A DNA stretch of 64,000 bases, taken from the NCBI GenBank assembly GCA_916610825.1, contig OU744454.1, forward strand, positions 211,001-275,000, given 5' to 3'. Positions within the stretch are counted from its first letter, which is position 1; the number at the start of each line of letters is the position of its first letter. The notes below the pieces were generated by a model. It was not told where the DNA came from, searched no databases, and saw only the letters and a list, made by a program, of their open reading frames with translations. Both the position numbers and the translations under genes were made by a program. Origin of the DNA: Haliclystus octoradiatus (Eukaryota > Cnidaria > Staurozoa > Stauromedusae > Haliclystidae). Of the stretch, positions 1-15,000 are shown one piece after another.

Positions 1-3000
1 GGTTGAGTACATTTCTCACAAATGTCACTTTGAGACCAATTAGGTGTCTGCAAAACAGAAATCGATATAATAAGAGAGAGAGAGACATAACAGAATATAA
101 TTCACTTATTACTTAAGTCAAAGAAATACCTCATGTCTCTTTGCGGCCATATCCCAAACAACAATTACTTCATCATCTCCAGATGAGAATAATTTACTTT
201 TGTGAGCTGCGTAGCACAACCCCCTGACTTTATCCCGATGTCCTTGCAACTCTAAAGCCGTTCCCTGCTGCCCTCCAATATCCCAGATGACAATGGATTG
301 ATCAAAACTACCAGAGAACAGCCATTTCGCATCCGGATCCCAAGTCAAGCATTGCACACTGCCTGCAACAACAACAACAGATAGTATTTACACAATAAGG
401 TCTAATATGAAATTAATTAATTAAACAATTTAATGCAAACGCCATAAAGTCAGATATGCACAAGTTTTGTACGCAACTGAGGCCAACAAGCATGATACAC
501 ATATCACGTATCACTTGAAGGATCATTAAATTTAAAATCAGCAGACAATCAGAACTTAGTTAGTAGCTGACTTCAACCATTCTATTATCAAATAATCAGT
601 TTAAACATTTATTGTTTAAACAGTTAAACATATGATTACATATTCACTGTGGTCAAAACGTTATCTGGCTACCTTCAAAACACTCTTGCAGCAGAGCATT
701 AGTAAATATTGCAGAGAATTGGCGAGCTTCCCCTGACAGAAAAGAAACTGTTGCCGTCTTAGCACTTGATTTAAGTAAATCATTTGACACGGTCCATCAT
801 AATTTACTTTTTGCAAAGCTTGATGCTTATGGACTCTCAGGAAATGCCTTGCAACTGTTAACTTCTTATTAAACTGATAGATGTCAGCATGTTTGGATAA
901 ATAATCAATTTTCAAACTGGTTAACAATTTCATCTGGTGTAGGCCTACCACAAGGCAGTATTCTTGGCCCTATTTTATTTAATATATTCTCTATGATCTT
1001 CAGCAATGTTTGACTAATAACACATCAGTTCGACAGTATGCAGACGATACTACCTTGTATGCCTCTAGCAAACATGGAGATATACTGACTTGGACAATTA
1101 ATAAAGATATCATCATGAGTCTAACACAATGGTTCATTCAGAACAATCTAACGCTATATACAACCAAAACCCAAGCTATGGTTCTAGGCAATGAATGTGT
1201 TACTATCAAGGTTAACAACGAAGCCATAACAGACCAACCACAGAACTAAAACTGCTTTGGAGTGAAAATTGATCATACACTTACATTCGGTGCTATGCTA
1301 ACGACATATGTAGGAAAGCGATGCAAAAAGCTGGTACTCTTGCAAAATGCAGAAACTTCTTCCCTTATCCTACCATGGTAAAAAATTTATATCACCACAT
1401 TTTAACTACTGTGATATACTACTTTGTGGAATTGAGGAAAAAGTATGTAAAAGGATAGATACCTGTTTCTGCAGATGCATACAAATCTCTGTTGGTCTAA
1501 AAAGAAGCACGTCAAAAGTAGCCTGCTTCCAGATAATTGGCCTGGAATTCTATCTCTCCGACAGAACTACTACTTTTCAGCCTTGAAACTTTGCTGGGAT
1601 GTCAAAAAGGGACGAACGCCAAACTACATCAAAGAACTTTTACAGTAGCAAAATCAAAATAAGAGCAAGGAAACAAGGAGATTATTACATACAGTGAAAC
1701 CTGTATATAACAGCCAGCTACTAGAGGTAGATAAATTGACTACTATAGACAGGTGGCCGCTGTGTGGAGGTGGCCATTATAACAGGTTTGACTGCACCAT
1801 CTTACAGTTCACAACTTGGCAAACTTTCTATTAAGAGAATTGGTTCAATTATTTTTAACAATACTATTAAACTCTCACCTGATTTATTAAACTTATCCAG
1901 ATCAACTTCCTTAGAATACGTAGCGAACAATAATTTTTAATCTCACCTGTAGTATTTCTCAACTCCTTATAAAGCAAACATTTTATCCATTCTCTTATGC
2001 AGTGTATTTAAATGACTTATGTTGTGGTTGTTGTTTTTAAATGGAATGAATGGATAAAACAAATAGATAAACACAAAACTTGTGACACAAATTGAATTTC
2101 TTAGATCAGATAGTAAAAGGTTATAGAAAGAAATGGGTTACTGATCAACTTACTGCTGTGACCAGTTAACGATGTGACAATTGATAATCCGCTGTCAGCT
2201 AACTTCAGTACGCTAATTTTACCACTGTAATCGCCAAGAAAAACATACGAAGAAGTCGAGTCAAATCTTAAAAGTATGTCGTCAAGGAAACAACATAATA
2301 AACATCATCAGTGTGATCAAACTTTCTGTTTGATATTATGTAAATAAGCAAGTAAACGTAATTAAGGATACTGTAAACAAGTACACCATGATTCAGCGTT
2401 GTATCCTCCTAAGCGCTTCCCAGATGTCGTATCGTGATATTGAAAGTATTTATCATTTCCACAACTCAAAACCCATGAATGTTCTGACGTGTAAACAACT
2501 GACTTCACTGCTTTCATGTGTGCTAAAAACCAAATTAATAAACCATGTAAGATGTGTTAATCGGTGTGTAATAATGAAATGTATCAACTGAGTGTTACCT
2601 ACCCAAGTAGTTGCGAATGTGAGCAAGCCGATTCAGATCTTCAGTCAAGTTGAATTCCTGCAGCGCAAATAAATAGATTGGCCAATTATCGCATCTCCAC
2701 GTGTGGGATCTCCTTCATAATATACTTACTGCAACAGTGCCATTTCCTAGACCAACAAACATTTTATGATCTCCGCCATGGTAGTCAAGACAAAGGCATG
2801 TCGCTAAAGATGAAAGTGAAACAAACATTTAACAACAGTTAGATATTACTCTAGTCTAAACCATTCCTGGTCATGAAAAGAAAAGCAGCTCACTGAATAA
2901 TCTGTAGGTCTGTAATTACATTGTCACTTTTAATTAAAACATCAGCATAAGCAGAATACTCTGCATTTTGCCTTTAACTACACATGCATGAAAAATAGTC

Positions 3001-6000
3001 ATATTCGACAGGGCTTTCTTGGTGCAAGACATTCGACATGTTATTCATTGACGAAGAAGGAGCATGGTCAAGATCTTATTCTAAACGGGCGAAGGATTGG
3101 AGGATTATCAATATAATCTGAATCAAGATGGCGAGCAGAAAATAAATTATGTAATAGTCATTTATTTGCATTTTAGGGGAAAAGTTGTGAATAAATTAAT
3201 TTTTAGCTGAGATTTTCAAATTTAAGTCTATAATAGACAATTAGCTACGGAAATGAGCTACTTAGCTTCGGCGAATTGAGTTAAAACTGCTATATTTTAA
3301 AGATGCTGCTATTAGAAAATTAGCAGCGGAAGTGATCTATTTAGCTTAGGCGAAAAGACCTATAAGCTGCGATTTTTCAAAGATGCGTCTATTAAACAAT
3401 TAGCTACGATAAAGATCTTTTAGCTGCAAAGTTAATTTCATGCCAAACAAAACACCCTTCTGACAAGAAAGGAACAAAGAACAGAGTCACGAGAGGAGCA
3501 CACTCCACAGTAATTTCCATCAATGATAATCTTTACATCTTATCGGATAAAAACAAACCAAAGATTTCTAGTGAGTACAGTGGGTCGTTAGCCAAGCACT
3601 TTTGAGTCATGATGAAGAGTATGGAGACAAATACGTTAATGTACATTTACTTATGTCGATGTCACTGAATGCAGCAATGCTATGGAGGAAGAAGTCTCTA
3701 GAGTATAGTATTTTAAAAGAGTTTATGATTTAAGAGTTAATTTATGATTTAATGGGTAAAAATATGCCAGGCATTAAAACAAAATTAAAAACAAGGAATT
3801 GAAAAGTAATTCTCATGCTCATTTGAGAATTGGAAGGAATCTGAACATGTATCTCGTATCGTCAAACAATCCAAACGTTCTGCAGAAGCTGAAGAATACG
3901 TTGAAGAGGTATTGGGTGTTGAAAGGCATATCTGTAGTGTAAATAAACTATAGAATAATAGAACTATAGAAATTAGGAACAATAGATATCTGCAGAGGAA
4001 GTATTTTCTCCCCCGAATACATGGGAGTAGTCGAAGAGAGATGCGCTAGCTGTGTGCTGCGAATATAACTTGATTAGCTCTGTGTGAGCAAAACTCATGT
4101 GTTGTTCTTGACTTCATTATTACTATCTTATTACAATATCACAGATGTAAATTGTCGAAATGGAGAGGTATTGGGTGCTGAAAGGCATATCACAGATGTA
4201 AATTGTCGAAATGGAGAGGTATTGGGTGCTGAAAGGTATATCACAGATGTAAATTGTCGAAATGGAGAGGTATTGGGTGCTGAAAGGTATATCACAGATG
4301 TAAATTGTCGAAATGGAGAGGTATTGGGTGCTGCAAGGCGGCATTACACCTTCTATATCAAGCTGAAAATATCATTTAATTGATACTGTATTAGTTTAAT
4401 TGTTATTTCTAAAGTTCAAGCAAATGATGAAGACGTCTCTTTTCAAAAAGACTTTTAAGTTAATAATGATTAAAGAAAAATAAAGAAATAAATAAAGTCA
4501 AAGACTAGACATTGTCTCCGTTACTCAGAGTTTCGTGCGATATCGTTCATCAGATGGTTTTATTCACATTAAAAAACATACATAAATAGATAGATAAATA
4601 AATAGATATAATAGTACTCATGTTGTCTGTACTGTTTTCATAGTCCTCAATGACATTTGTAAATGCAGAACAATATATACTTAAATAAATTGGAAAAACA
4701 CAAAAAATCAAGCATTCATTTGCTACTTCAAGTTTCACACCTAAGCGATCATCAGGCAATCTCATAAATAAATAAATATAGTCAAACTCGTCATAGTGAC
4801 CACTCTTTGTAAGCGACCACGCTTCGGGCCGCCGTTGAATGAAACAGTAGCAAAGTGTTGTCTTCAGCGACCACTCTTCAAATAATAATAATAATAATAA
4901 TGAATTTATATAGCGCCATTTCTTAGAATAATCCAATGGCGCTTTACAATATAGTTAATTAGTATCGAGAAATTATAATAGAACCCCCATAATAAGTATG
5001 AAGGGTATATATCAGTTAGGTATATTATAACAATATAATATCTTGGTGAAATCTTAAATCTTAATTTATACAATCTTTGAACACTAGATTACTTTAATGA
5101 ATATTTTTTTTTTTTTTTTTTTTTACTGTTGACTATGCTTTGACTAATACTAAATGTAAATTATCAAATAATTAACTGAGCTTCATAAATTGTAAGCCTC
5201 CTTAAACAGGAAGGTTTTAATGTTCGTTTTAAACTCAGAAAGAGATGTACAACTACGGATGTCAATAGTTAAACTGTTCCATAACTCGGGGGCCATGTAA
5301 CAGAATGCCCGGCTTCCGTACGTTTTTAAATTGCATTTTGGCTGGACAAGGAGCTTCTTATCTGCTGATCGTAACGCTCGAGTAGGCTTGTATAAATGCG
5401 ACCAGCGACTGCCCTTTTCGGTCCCACGAGTGACTATTTATTGTTTTAAGCGACCGCTGTTAATTAATGAATAGTTAACAGCGCTATTTTAATGTAGCAA
5501 TTCTGAAAGAGATAATGTTGTATTTTATATGTAGATATAAATATAAAATAAGAAACGAGACGTTTTCTCCGTATTTTATATCTATACAGCTATTCTTACC
5601 AGTATTGAGCACTATATTGATGTTTTGCTCTTAATAAATAAATTATTTATTTATTAAATCAACATTGTTATTATTATTATAGATAAATAAATATAAATAG
5701 TAGATCAAAGATCACAAGTTTACTCCGTCACTCTGAGTTTCGCATAAAGACGCTCTTCAGATGGTTTATTCAATCGTAAATAAATATACAGTGAAACCTT
5801 TATATAACGGCCAGCTACGAGAGGTAGATAATTTGACCACTATAGACAGGTGGCCCTTATATACAGGTTTCTTTCAATAGAAAATACTATTTTAGACATT
5901 GCAAGAGTGACCACTATAGACAGGTGGCCGCTGTATAGAGGTGACCGTTGTAACAGGTTTGACTGTATATATAAATATATGTAAAATATATGTATAAATA

Positions 6001-9000
6001 TAGTCTAGTCCTCCTGGGGTTTAACCTAGAAGAAATTGCAACAGAAACTATTTTGGGTGTAATGAGTAGCTATTACCCTCTATTATAACATACAAAAAGT
6101 AGAAAAAAATCCAAGCCGGCGAAATAGCCAAATTTCCTATTTATATGATTAGGTCACATGAAAACGAGGTTGGGGCTAAATACACGATAATACACTATTT
6201 CGAACCAATAATGACACCAATAGACATACTGATGTCTTCCTGTATCTATTTAGAGTATATTTAACATCAAAAGTTGGAGAAATACTGATTACATGAAAAT
6301 GAGGCTATGTGTAAAAATCAACAAAAAAAGATAAATTGTGTAATGAAAATTATTTTTTTTTAATTTAAAATTACGCGATATTCCCAAGTAAACTCCCAAG
6401 GTGTCTTTAAGGTGTTTTGGAGGGCCATAGTAGACAATATTTGATATTTGATCCTAAAGAAGATAAAAAATATATATATATATTTCAGATTGGTTGAGTC
6501 ACTAAACAATACATAAACTGAACATAAAAACCTATATTCTATTTTAAGGTAAAAAATAAATATTATTAATTTGGGTTACTTTCAAAGTTGTTAGAATGGA
6601 CAATTAAACGAAATGTAAGGCTTTTTGTGAACTCAAATCCCTAACTATATTATAGATAGGCTTAAAATAGTACCTGTATATAACTTTTCATATAATTATT
6701 CTAAGGCTTCTTCGAGAAGTTCGTCAATTGAATCTCCAGAAGCACTATTCGAACATAACCCATGGCATTGGGAACATGCAGTTGAGCAATCAAGACCTTG
6801 TTTTCTGCAGCTGCATCTTAATGTACTACAACCAGATTTACACCCACAACGAATTGTCTCGGCAAGAGATTTTGGCGCAGCTTCAAGATCCATTGCAACA
6901 GGCGATAACACATCATCTTTCAATTTCCATCCCCAAAGTAAAGGATCTAGATTTCTTCCTTGCCATTCCTGCACTTGACTGATGTTAAAGTAGCGTCCAC
7001 CATCAACAAGTTTTTTAGGTTGTGAATAAAAAAATGTTGCATATTCTTTGTTGATACAATGAAAACACAATAAAATTAATAAGTCAGTATCATCACCAAC
7101 AAGAACAGTATCACATAATGATGAACACTCAATGGCTGTTTGCACAATTAATAGATCAGCATCAGCAGGTGAATAAATAATATGACAACCTTTCTCTTTT
7201 AAACATGCACCAAGAAAGTCAATAAATCTGCTTTTGTTATATGAGGTAGATAAAAATACACCTTTATCAGTATTTAATATCATATCCAATGTAAATGATA
7301 TTGCCGGTCCGCAAGAAGAATACCTAATACTGTGAGCATAGTCCTTAGTAGATAGGTTGGAATTGTATCCATCAAATACAACCGTAGCAGCTCCATAATG
7401 CTTAAATACATACGAAGCGTAGCTGTCAATAATTACTTGATATGTTTGTCCTTTTTTCCAAGGGATTCTGTGTAGCAGTGCCCCACCATCAAGAACATAT
7501 TTCCTCTGAATATTAGGTTGGTCTCCTGGATCATCTTTTTTGGCATATTGTTTAATTGCTTGTCCTAACTTGGATTTATCAGCAGGCAATAAAACATCTT
7601 TGCATTTGAATAATGATGCTGGATAGGCGCATAATTCATAGCGGAAAGCGTTCTGCAATTCATCTCTGTGAGAAGCAATTAATATAAGCCTCTGAAATAG
7701 CAGCTGTGGGTCTATATTGATCTTCTCACCAGCAATTTTGAGTTTTGATTTCGATAGAAACGTGATTGCGTGCATTATTTTTTTAAACACATGGTCTGCA
7801 ACAACAACACCCTCCATAGAGTTTAAAATCTTTTTACCTACTTCCACTACAGTGTCAACATTGACTTTATGATTGGCAACAACCCCATCCACAATATTAG
7901 AGAGAAAACCATCAGTATCAAAAGGATTATGCTCATTCAAGAATGTTGAAACTGTTTCAAGGTCTTTTTTATCTTTAGCTAATGCTGATTGCGACATATC
8001 CTTGTGCTGCTCACTTGATTTAAAATTGGTGGATGTAAAAGTTTGCATGGCTAAGTTTATATCTGCACATGCTGGTCTAGATGAAACCCAAACACATCTT
8101 TGTACATCATCAATCCCTCTTCCTCTTGTCAGACCCCCTTGCGATTTTATACTTCTCATCAACACTTGCTCAATTATCAGGTCAGCAGAAAGGCCAGCCC
8201 AGTAACGATCTGATCGCCTTATTGAATGATGACCATCCTCAAATTTTTTGTACAAATCAGGTTGAGTTGATTGAAGTTTTGACATTTTTTGTAGATAGAT
8301 ATGAATAGATTTTGTATACATATTATGTCCTGCTGCAGCCATATAAGGTAACATTTCTTTTAAATTTTTAAGATGATTCGACCAATCACTTAACCGCTCC
8401 GCTTTGATGAAATTACGTACAATGTTCAGCATTTCCATATACTGCAGCCACAATCTGGATGTACGTGAATTGCATGATAACTCTTCCATTTTTTTAATAA
8501 TAGAATCTTTGATAAATTTTATTGAAGAACATTCGTCACAATCGGATTCACTAATGTTCCCCAATAAAAACTCATCAAACACCAACTTTGCTGCACTAAG
8601 TGTATCACTAAAATCATTGCTATTCTGATGCTCATCGATATCATTCTCTATATCAGCAGATATATCTGGACAGAAAGGATTTCTAACATTAAAAACATCA
8701 CTAGCAATTAAAATATTTAAACATAAGTCCACAAGAAAATGACCGCGGAGTGCCCTAGCAATTGCCTTGCCAGACAACATGTGTGGTACAGTATGTTCAG
8801 CATAAAATAGATCAAATATCTCTTTTAATCCGGCTCCTTTCATGAAACGACCAATACAACCAAGGAAACTCATTAACGTGTGAAACCCACCTAGTTGTAA
8901 GGTAATGTTATTGAGTGCACTACTGCTTGGCGAGCTTTCAATAATAACTGTAGCTTTCCACCACAGAGGTTGATCAAAAGTTAAAACCGGTACTGAGTTA

Positions 9001-12000
9001 TATCTCTTGGCATGATCACTAACATATAATAGTGTTGAATAAATACAGCTAAGATTAGTAGGATCCAAATCAATCATTGGTAGGAATGTAATTGTAGAGG
9101 GTCCATGGTGATCCCCTTTTTTAATCATTTGCATCAATCCAGCCCATGACGGTGATGGTGATCTAAAGAAGGGTGATAATTTCCAAAGAAAGTCAACATT
9201 TGATTCGTAATCAGGTGACACGATACCAGTAGCTAGTTTATTAAATCTCATTTTCTTTGTGGGGTCAACTGCCAAGAAGAATTGTTTGATTTCAATTTCA
9301 CTGTTTTTGATCAACTCAGAAGGCTTGATAATTGAGGATGCAAGCTTAGGAATTCTAAATTGTTTGAAACTTTTGGGTGTGCTCGATGCAATAATACCCA
9401 TGCCATGGAAAGTATTTTTCCCATCTATTGTTCGAACATTGTGATCTACATTGTCAGCAACATATTGGATAAAATGACCTGGGGCATAACCAGCTATGTC
9501 AGAATTATTGCTCATTGCAGCACTTTTTTCAAATTTCAGAACAGTATTGTAAGAGCAACAGAAACCCATTTTATAAAGAGTGTTAATCAGAAATTTTGAA
9601 CCAAACATGTGGTGCATCTGTACGCCTAAACCAAGCTGGAGAGGTGTTAAAATAACCCTTGGACGAGCAGATTGAATAACAGCTTGACCAATGGACGCAA
9701 TCTTTACTGCTGAATATTTGCTAGTGATAATTATAGCCAAAAACTCTTTCAAGGATTCAGGTAGAAACTTTATATTGTCCTCATCTGACTGCATAATAGT
9801 TGATTCCGGATAAGTCTTAACTGACGATAACAAAGATTTTATATCACTTAATATAAATTTAGCAGCAGATGAAATTATATTACGTTTTTCATCTTCTTGG
9901 CTAACAAAGGTAGTAGAATGAAAATCTTGCAAAATGGATGAAGCAGTACTCCACAGGGTAACAACATTTTTTTTCCCATTTATTTCTGTAATAATTACAC
10001 GACTTCCAAAGTGCTCTTTCAATTTTACTTTCATGTGTAGATTGCTATATGCATCAAGGCCATATGTATGAAGCTTAGACGCCATCAACTGAACAAGATC
10101 AACTACAGTGACTTGCTCATCATCATTTTCTTTCAAAAATTTCACAACCTCGTTAAAAGCTTCCAGTCGAATGTTGTCTATTGGTCGGCCAGATTGCCGT
10201 CTATGACTAGAATCTTCACCAGAGTGTTGTAATGGAATATATTTTTTAGTTCTGAAGTTGACACTACATATCTGATGGTAAACAGCTTCAGCAGCAGGTA
10301 GATCATGAACAGATAACAATCTTGCTTTGACTATTTCTCCCCAGTTATCTTTTCTTGATTTACAAATAGATATTAATTCTTTCTGTATGTCAAATGTTCT
10401 TACAGTGTAAACACCTTCTCCCCTTTTTCTTTCCACTTCATGATCAATTCTTTTCCCACAAAATAAGCAATCTGATTTATAGTCAAATGGAGACAATTTT
10501 GACCGAAGAGTACTTTTTTGTGTGTAATCAACAGTAGTACTTGTTTCTATTGATGATTTCACATATTGAGCAATAGAATGAGAATTACAATAATCAAGTC
10601 TACATTTTTTGTGTACTTTTTGGCCAGGAACAGTTTTCAAGTTATCATGCCCTCGTTTTAAACTAGCTTCGTTGATAGTTTCACTGCCTTTCTCTCTTAT
10701 AGTAGAATAATACTTAGCATCACCAAGTTGTTTCTCACAAATTATACAATAAATATCCCAATCCATAGTTAGTAAAGTTATGCTATGAACATTTCGTTTT
10801 AAAAAATTTACTCGCTAGCACTTGACTCAAGAACACAAAATAAAACAACATTTCACATAAAGTATATATTGGTCTCAGGGAATTGGGGCCTTGATAACTA
10901 AGAATCGGATGCTGTCATATTGAGATGCCTATATCGCAGTACGACAGTTCAATCAGAAAAATGCCAAAACAGGAAATGGTAATTTTATCGAGATATCAGA
11001 ATGGTTTCCTTTAAACATTCAGGCTCATGACTAAGACAGTAAATTACAAAAACCTAGCAGCTTTCAAAATGCTATTGAAACTTACCTTACTTGCTATTTT
11101 CATTTGTGTTCCAACATCATCTTGTCTATCTATAGATCATTTGAACCAAGTATTTGTTCGTTGACGACACTACACTAAATTGTGCTCGTGAGAACACGTC
11201 ACTAAGTTATTGAAGACCATCAGTATTTAGCAATCGACTTTTGAACGACAATTTAGATAAACGTTGTGTTATTTAACATCCATTTAATACGATGAATACC
11301 ACATCTAATAATTTAGAAGGCAGTGTAAATTTGTTTATGAAGTGTTGTCTTTTAAATTTTTCGAACGCCGCCATCTTTCTGTTCGTTTTTTCTGCGCGCG
11401 CAATTGTTTTCCTTTGAAGCTCCGTCAAATAGTCAACAAAGTTCAACGTGAGATTGGATTCAACGGAGCGTGAAAGTTTAGCTTTCTTAGCAAAAGTAAT
11501 ACATTTTAATTGTTAATTTTGAGGTATTTCGCGGTGTTCGATTTTCTTCTACTTTTGATATGTAGAAGGTGGATAGTTTATCTACATACTGGTGAAAGAA
11601 TTGTTTCTGTTGCAATTTCTTTTAGGTTTGACCTTTTTTTCTACAGGAGGACCAGACTAATATATGTAATAAAAATAATAGAAATAGAAAGGAGTCAGAG
11701 ACCACACATTCTTATACTGTTACTGTAAGGTTCATTCTTTTCATATGTTAAAAGCATGAAACTTAAAGTAACAGTATAAGAATGTGTGGTCTCTGACTCC
11801 TTTCTATTTCTATTATTATTATTATTATTATTTACAGCTCTGCCATTTATGACATTGAGCACTATATTCTTTGCTATTAGATAACATCTAATAATATAAA
11901 TATATATATGAATTTAATTGTTCATATATTTAAACTTTCATACTTTTATAATACATTGAAGAGATCTCAACATTTTAACCGCCATATTTGAGATTTAATT

Positions 12001-15000
12001 GAAAATAATTGAAATTTCAAAGTGATTTTGCATTGCTTGTTAGTATTAATTAGTTAAAGATTCACAGTCACAGTTACAGTCACAGTCATATGTTACATGA
12101 AAGGACAACAAAGCAAGTTTTAACGGTTTGTAGAAGCGTGGCTTTAATGCAAGTGCTTTTAAAACCAATTGAAAAATTTTCTCCATATATACAAAGAAAT
12201 GAGATGTGGTTCTTACATAGTAAGCATTGGGGAATTAGGGAGAATTCTGTATGATGAATGGTAATATACCAGTCGATGTGGACAAATCGTGTGTGGTTGC
12301 TCACGGTTTTGAATCTGGAGGAGACGGTGGACAAAGATCAGTAGCCATAAATCTTTGTGTCAACCAATGGGCTTCTTTTGACTGTTGGGAAAGGGAGAGT
12401 AGATGCAGATTCAATGGAATGCCTGGCCCTTGCCTGCGTCAGACATGCACACAAAAGCAACTATTAATTGTCATATCCTGACAAATCTGAAAGATGACAG
12501 ACGTGGTATGTAAAACAACTAACACCAAACGTAAATAGTGACAAGTGCCTCAATGAGTGGATATAGTTCTCAATTCAAAGATACTTGATCTAACTCAATT
12601 TGGTTAAACAGGGGTTTCAAATCTAGTGTTGAAAAGCATAGCATCTAGATGCAAATTCACAAAAAATGACTTGCATGTTGTTATGGTAATAACTTCACAT
12701 ACATTTGCTTGATTTCCAGAAATTGTCAGAAATCATCACTGTTTTTCGTTGTTGCTATTAGGGGTGATCCTCAGGTCAACTCAGCCTTGACTTTATCTGA
12801 AATATCAAATGAGTACCATCTAAGGATGGCGGATGGAATGGTTCAGAAGAAATTCAGATCGTATCATATCTGATCGACTGTGGTTCAAATCCCCCTCAGG
12901 TCAACTCAGCCTTGACTTTATCTGAAATATCAAATGAGGTACCATCTAAGGATGGCGGATGGAATGGTTCAGAAGAAATTGTATTGTGAGTAGTTGCGGC
13001 GCATCGTTGCGCATTGACAATCAAGGCCTATCTGCCATGAATATCTGTTGAAATTGATCTGCAGTGTCGCGGCTGAGATCTAAGGAGCGTTTAACATCAT
13101 TGCTCTTAGAGAAAAGAGCCACTCTTCTAGAAATAGAGGAGCGGTACGGGTGCCTTCGGTAGGGCGACACTGTCCACATTACTACTTACTTTTACTACTA
13201 TTAGCCTAATTCCGTAAGACATGTTACACGTTGTAGAAGTTTTGTTTTCTTATTCTGTCTAGCTCTTCAGAAACATGATTATAAAGTGTAGCAATTGTAG
13301 CAGCACCAAATGTAATGTCTAGTCCCTGATGTAAATTTCACCAGAGTTTTTAAAGGGTAGAGATAAAGGCTGGGCACATAGCTCTAAAGAACTGTGATAT
13401 GCTAGTAATGCACACATCAAATTTCTGATGGATGTAGCAATTATTTTCAATTGAAAATGACTTACGTTGAGGCGCTGTGGACAATTTTTACATACCTTGT
13501 GTCGTAACACATATTGTTCAACAATTGCGTCTCAGCAGTAGTCATCCACACCTATATAGAATCCATCACTATGTTGTGCCTGCCTGTACTCCCTGTTGTT
13601 TGTATTTATATATATAGAGGTGGATGGAGCCTCATGTTAAAGGTATATGACCATGTGCAAGAGTGTTGTTGAATGTGAAATATATGATTATGAACTTTGA
13701 ACTAAACCAACATTGGCACAGTGGATAGGATACTTACTAATAAAAAAATTAATATGCTTTTTTCTTATCTGTTTTTGGTACATATTTTATGTTTTCAGTT
13801 CGTTATGGCACAATTTTAAGGCCATTACTAACCGAACTTGACCCTGGTCCAGAAAAACGCATATAATAGATGTAAAATGGCGTTTACCACTTACATGCTG
13901 GCAACTAACCTTGATAAGAGTGCTCCCGCAAAGCAACTAGTAATTTTATTTAATGTTGCTGGCAAAAGAATTTAGACAGTTTGCCAAAAAGAATAGTAGT
14001 TTTACAGTGAATAACCCTGAATCAGTGACAACAGGGCTTGCAGGTATTGAAACCATATTACAGACACAACAAGGCATCAACAATAAAAGGTGTAAACTTC
14101 TAGATATAGAACAAGGACATGCATCCAGCTTATTCATTAATTTTTGAAAACTTCACGCTTTATATTTACTACTCTGTGATTTGTTAATCAGAGGAATTCA
14201 CAAAGATGAAGCAAGGAGAAGTAAGTCGATGCCCTTACCGTTGCAGACTACACACATCTCATTTCTATTTTGAAACTACTTGAACACCGGTGGCTACTTC
14301 AGAATCAGTGGTGACACATGACCAGGCATCATGCATCTGGGAAAGGTCCTGCTTATGGAAAAAATTGTTCATTATGTGGTCAGCTAAATAATTTCTATGC
14401 TATGTGTAATTCTAGTGGCTCTAATAAACTAAGAAAGGTTCAAGAAAAGAAAAACATGAACCAAAGTATAGAAATAAACTCGCTGCAGCTGACAGTAGTG
14501 ATGATGATGAACCTTAAGTTAATAATAGCAAATCATAAGCCTATTAAAGTACTAATTGATCCTGGTACTACATGTACTACGCTGCAAATTATCTGATTTC
14601 CATATTGAGATGGATTTGTTCGCCCTAGGAACAGTAAAAAATTAAGATAAAAATGAAGGAACAATTAGTTTAGCAGCAAAACCAAGGATATCATGCCGTC
14701 TTTTATCTTACACAGATTATCTGTCCCTTGGAGGTCATCCTTTAACATAGTCTGCCAAAATAATTTAATGTGATGGTAAACAAAATCCTGGCTCACACCC
14801 TGTTATTCAAGGGGCAAAAAACTCCCTTTCCGGATGCACGAGTCGGTGGGATTATCTACTGAAGAATATAATCAAATTGCTGCATTAATTATGGAGCCTG
14901 CATATACCACATTGTACCAGAGAGGAATACGGTGTTGTGTTCATAACTCTAGAAGATATATAGACGACTAGACAAGTTTTAACCATATTTGTAAGAGCTA

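Noticed and set aside
3202..4341. CRISPR-like array
   Set aside because: The repeats are contiguous tandem copies without spacers, in a eukaryotic intron.
4084..4383. 99-codon repetitive frame
   Set aside because: Produced by a 51-bp tandem repeat whose unit is divisible by three; no family match, and an open frame also exists on the other strand.
12755..12900. True tRNA gene
   Set aside because: B-box-like and A-box-like strings occur, but no full cloverleaf; it is a SINE head with a related inverted copy at 44300-44597.
13319..13510. 63-codon minus-strand frame
   Set aside because: No homology, no splice context and within repeat-rich intron; typical chance frame.
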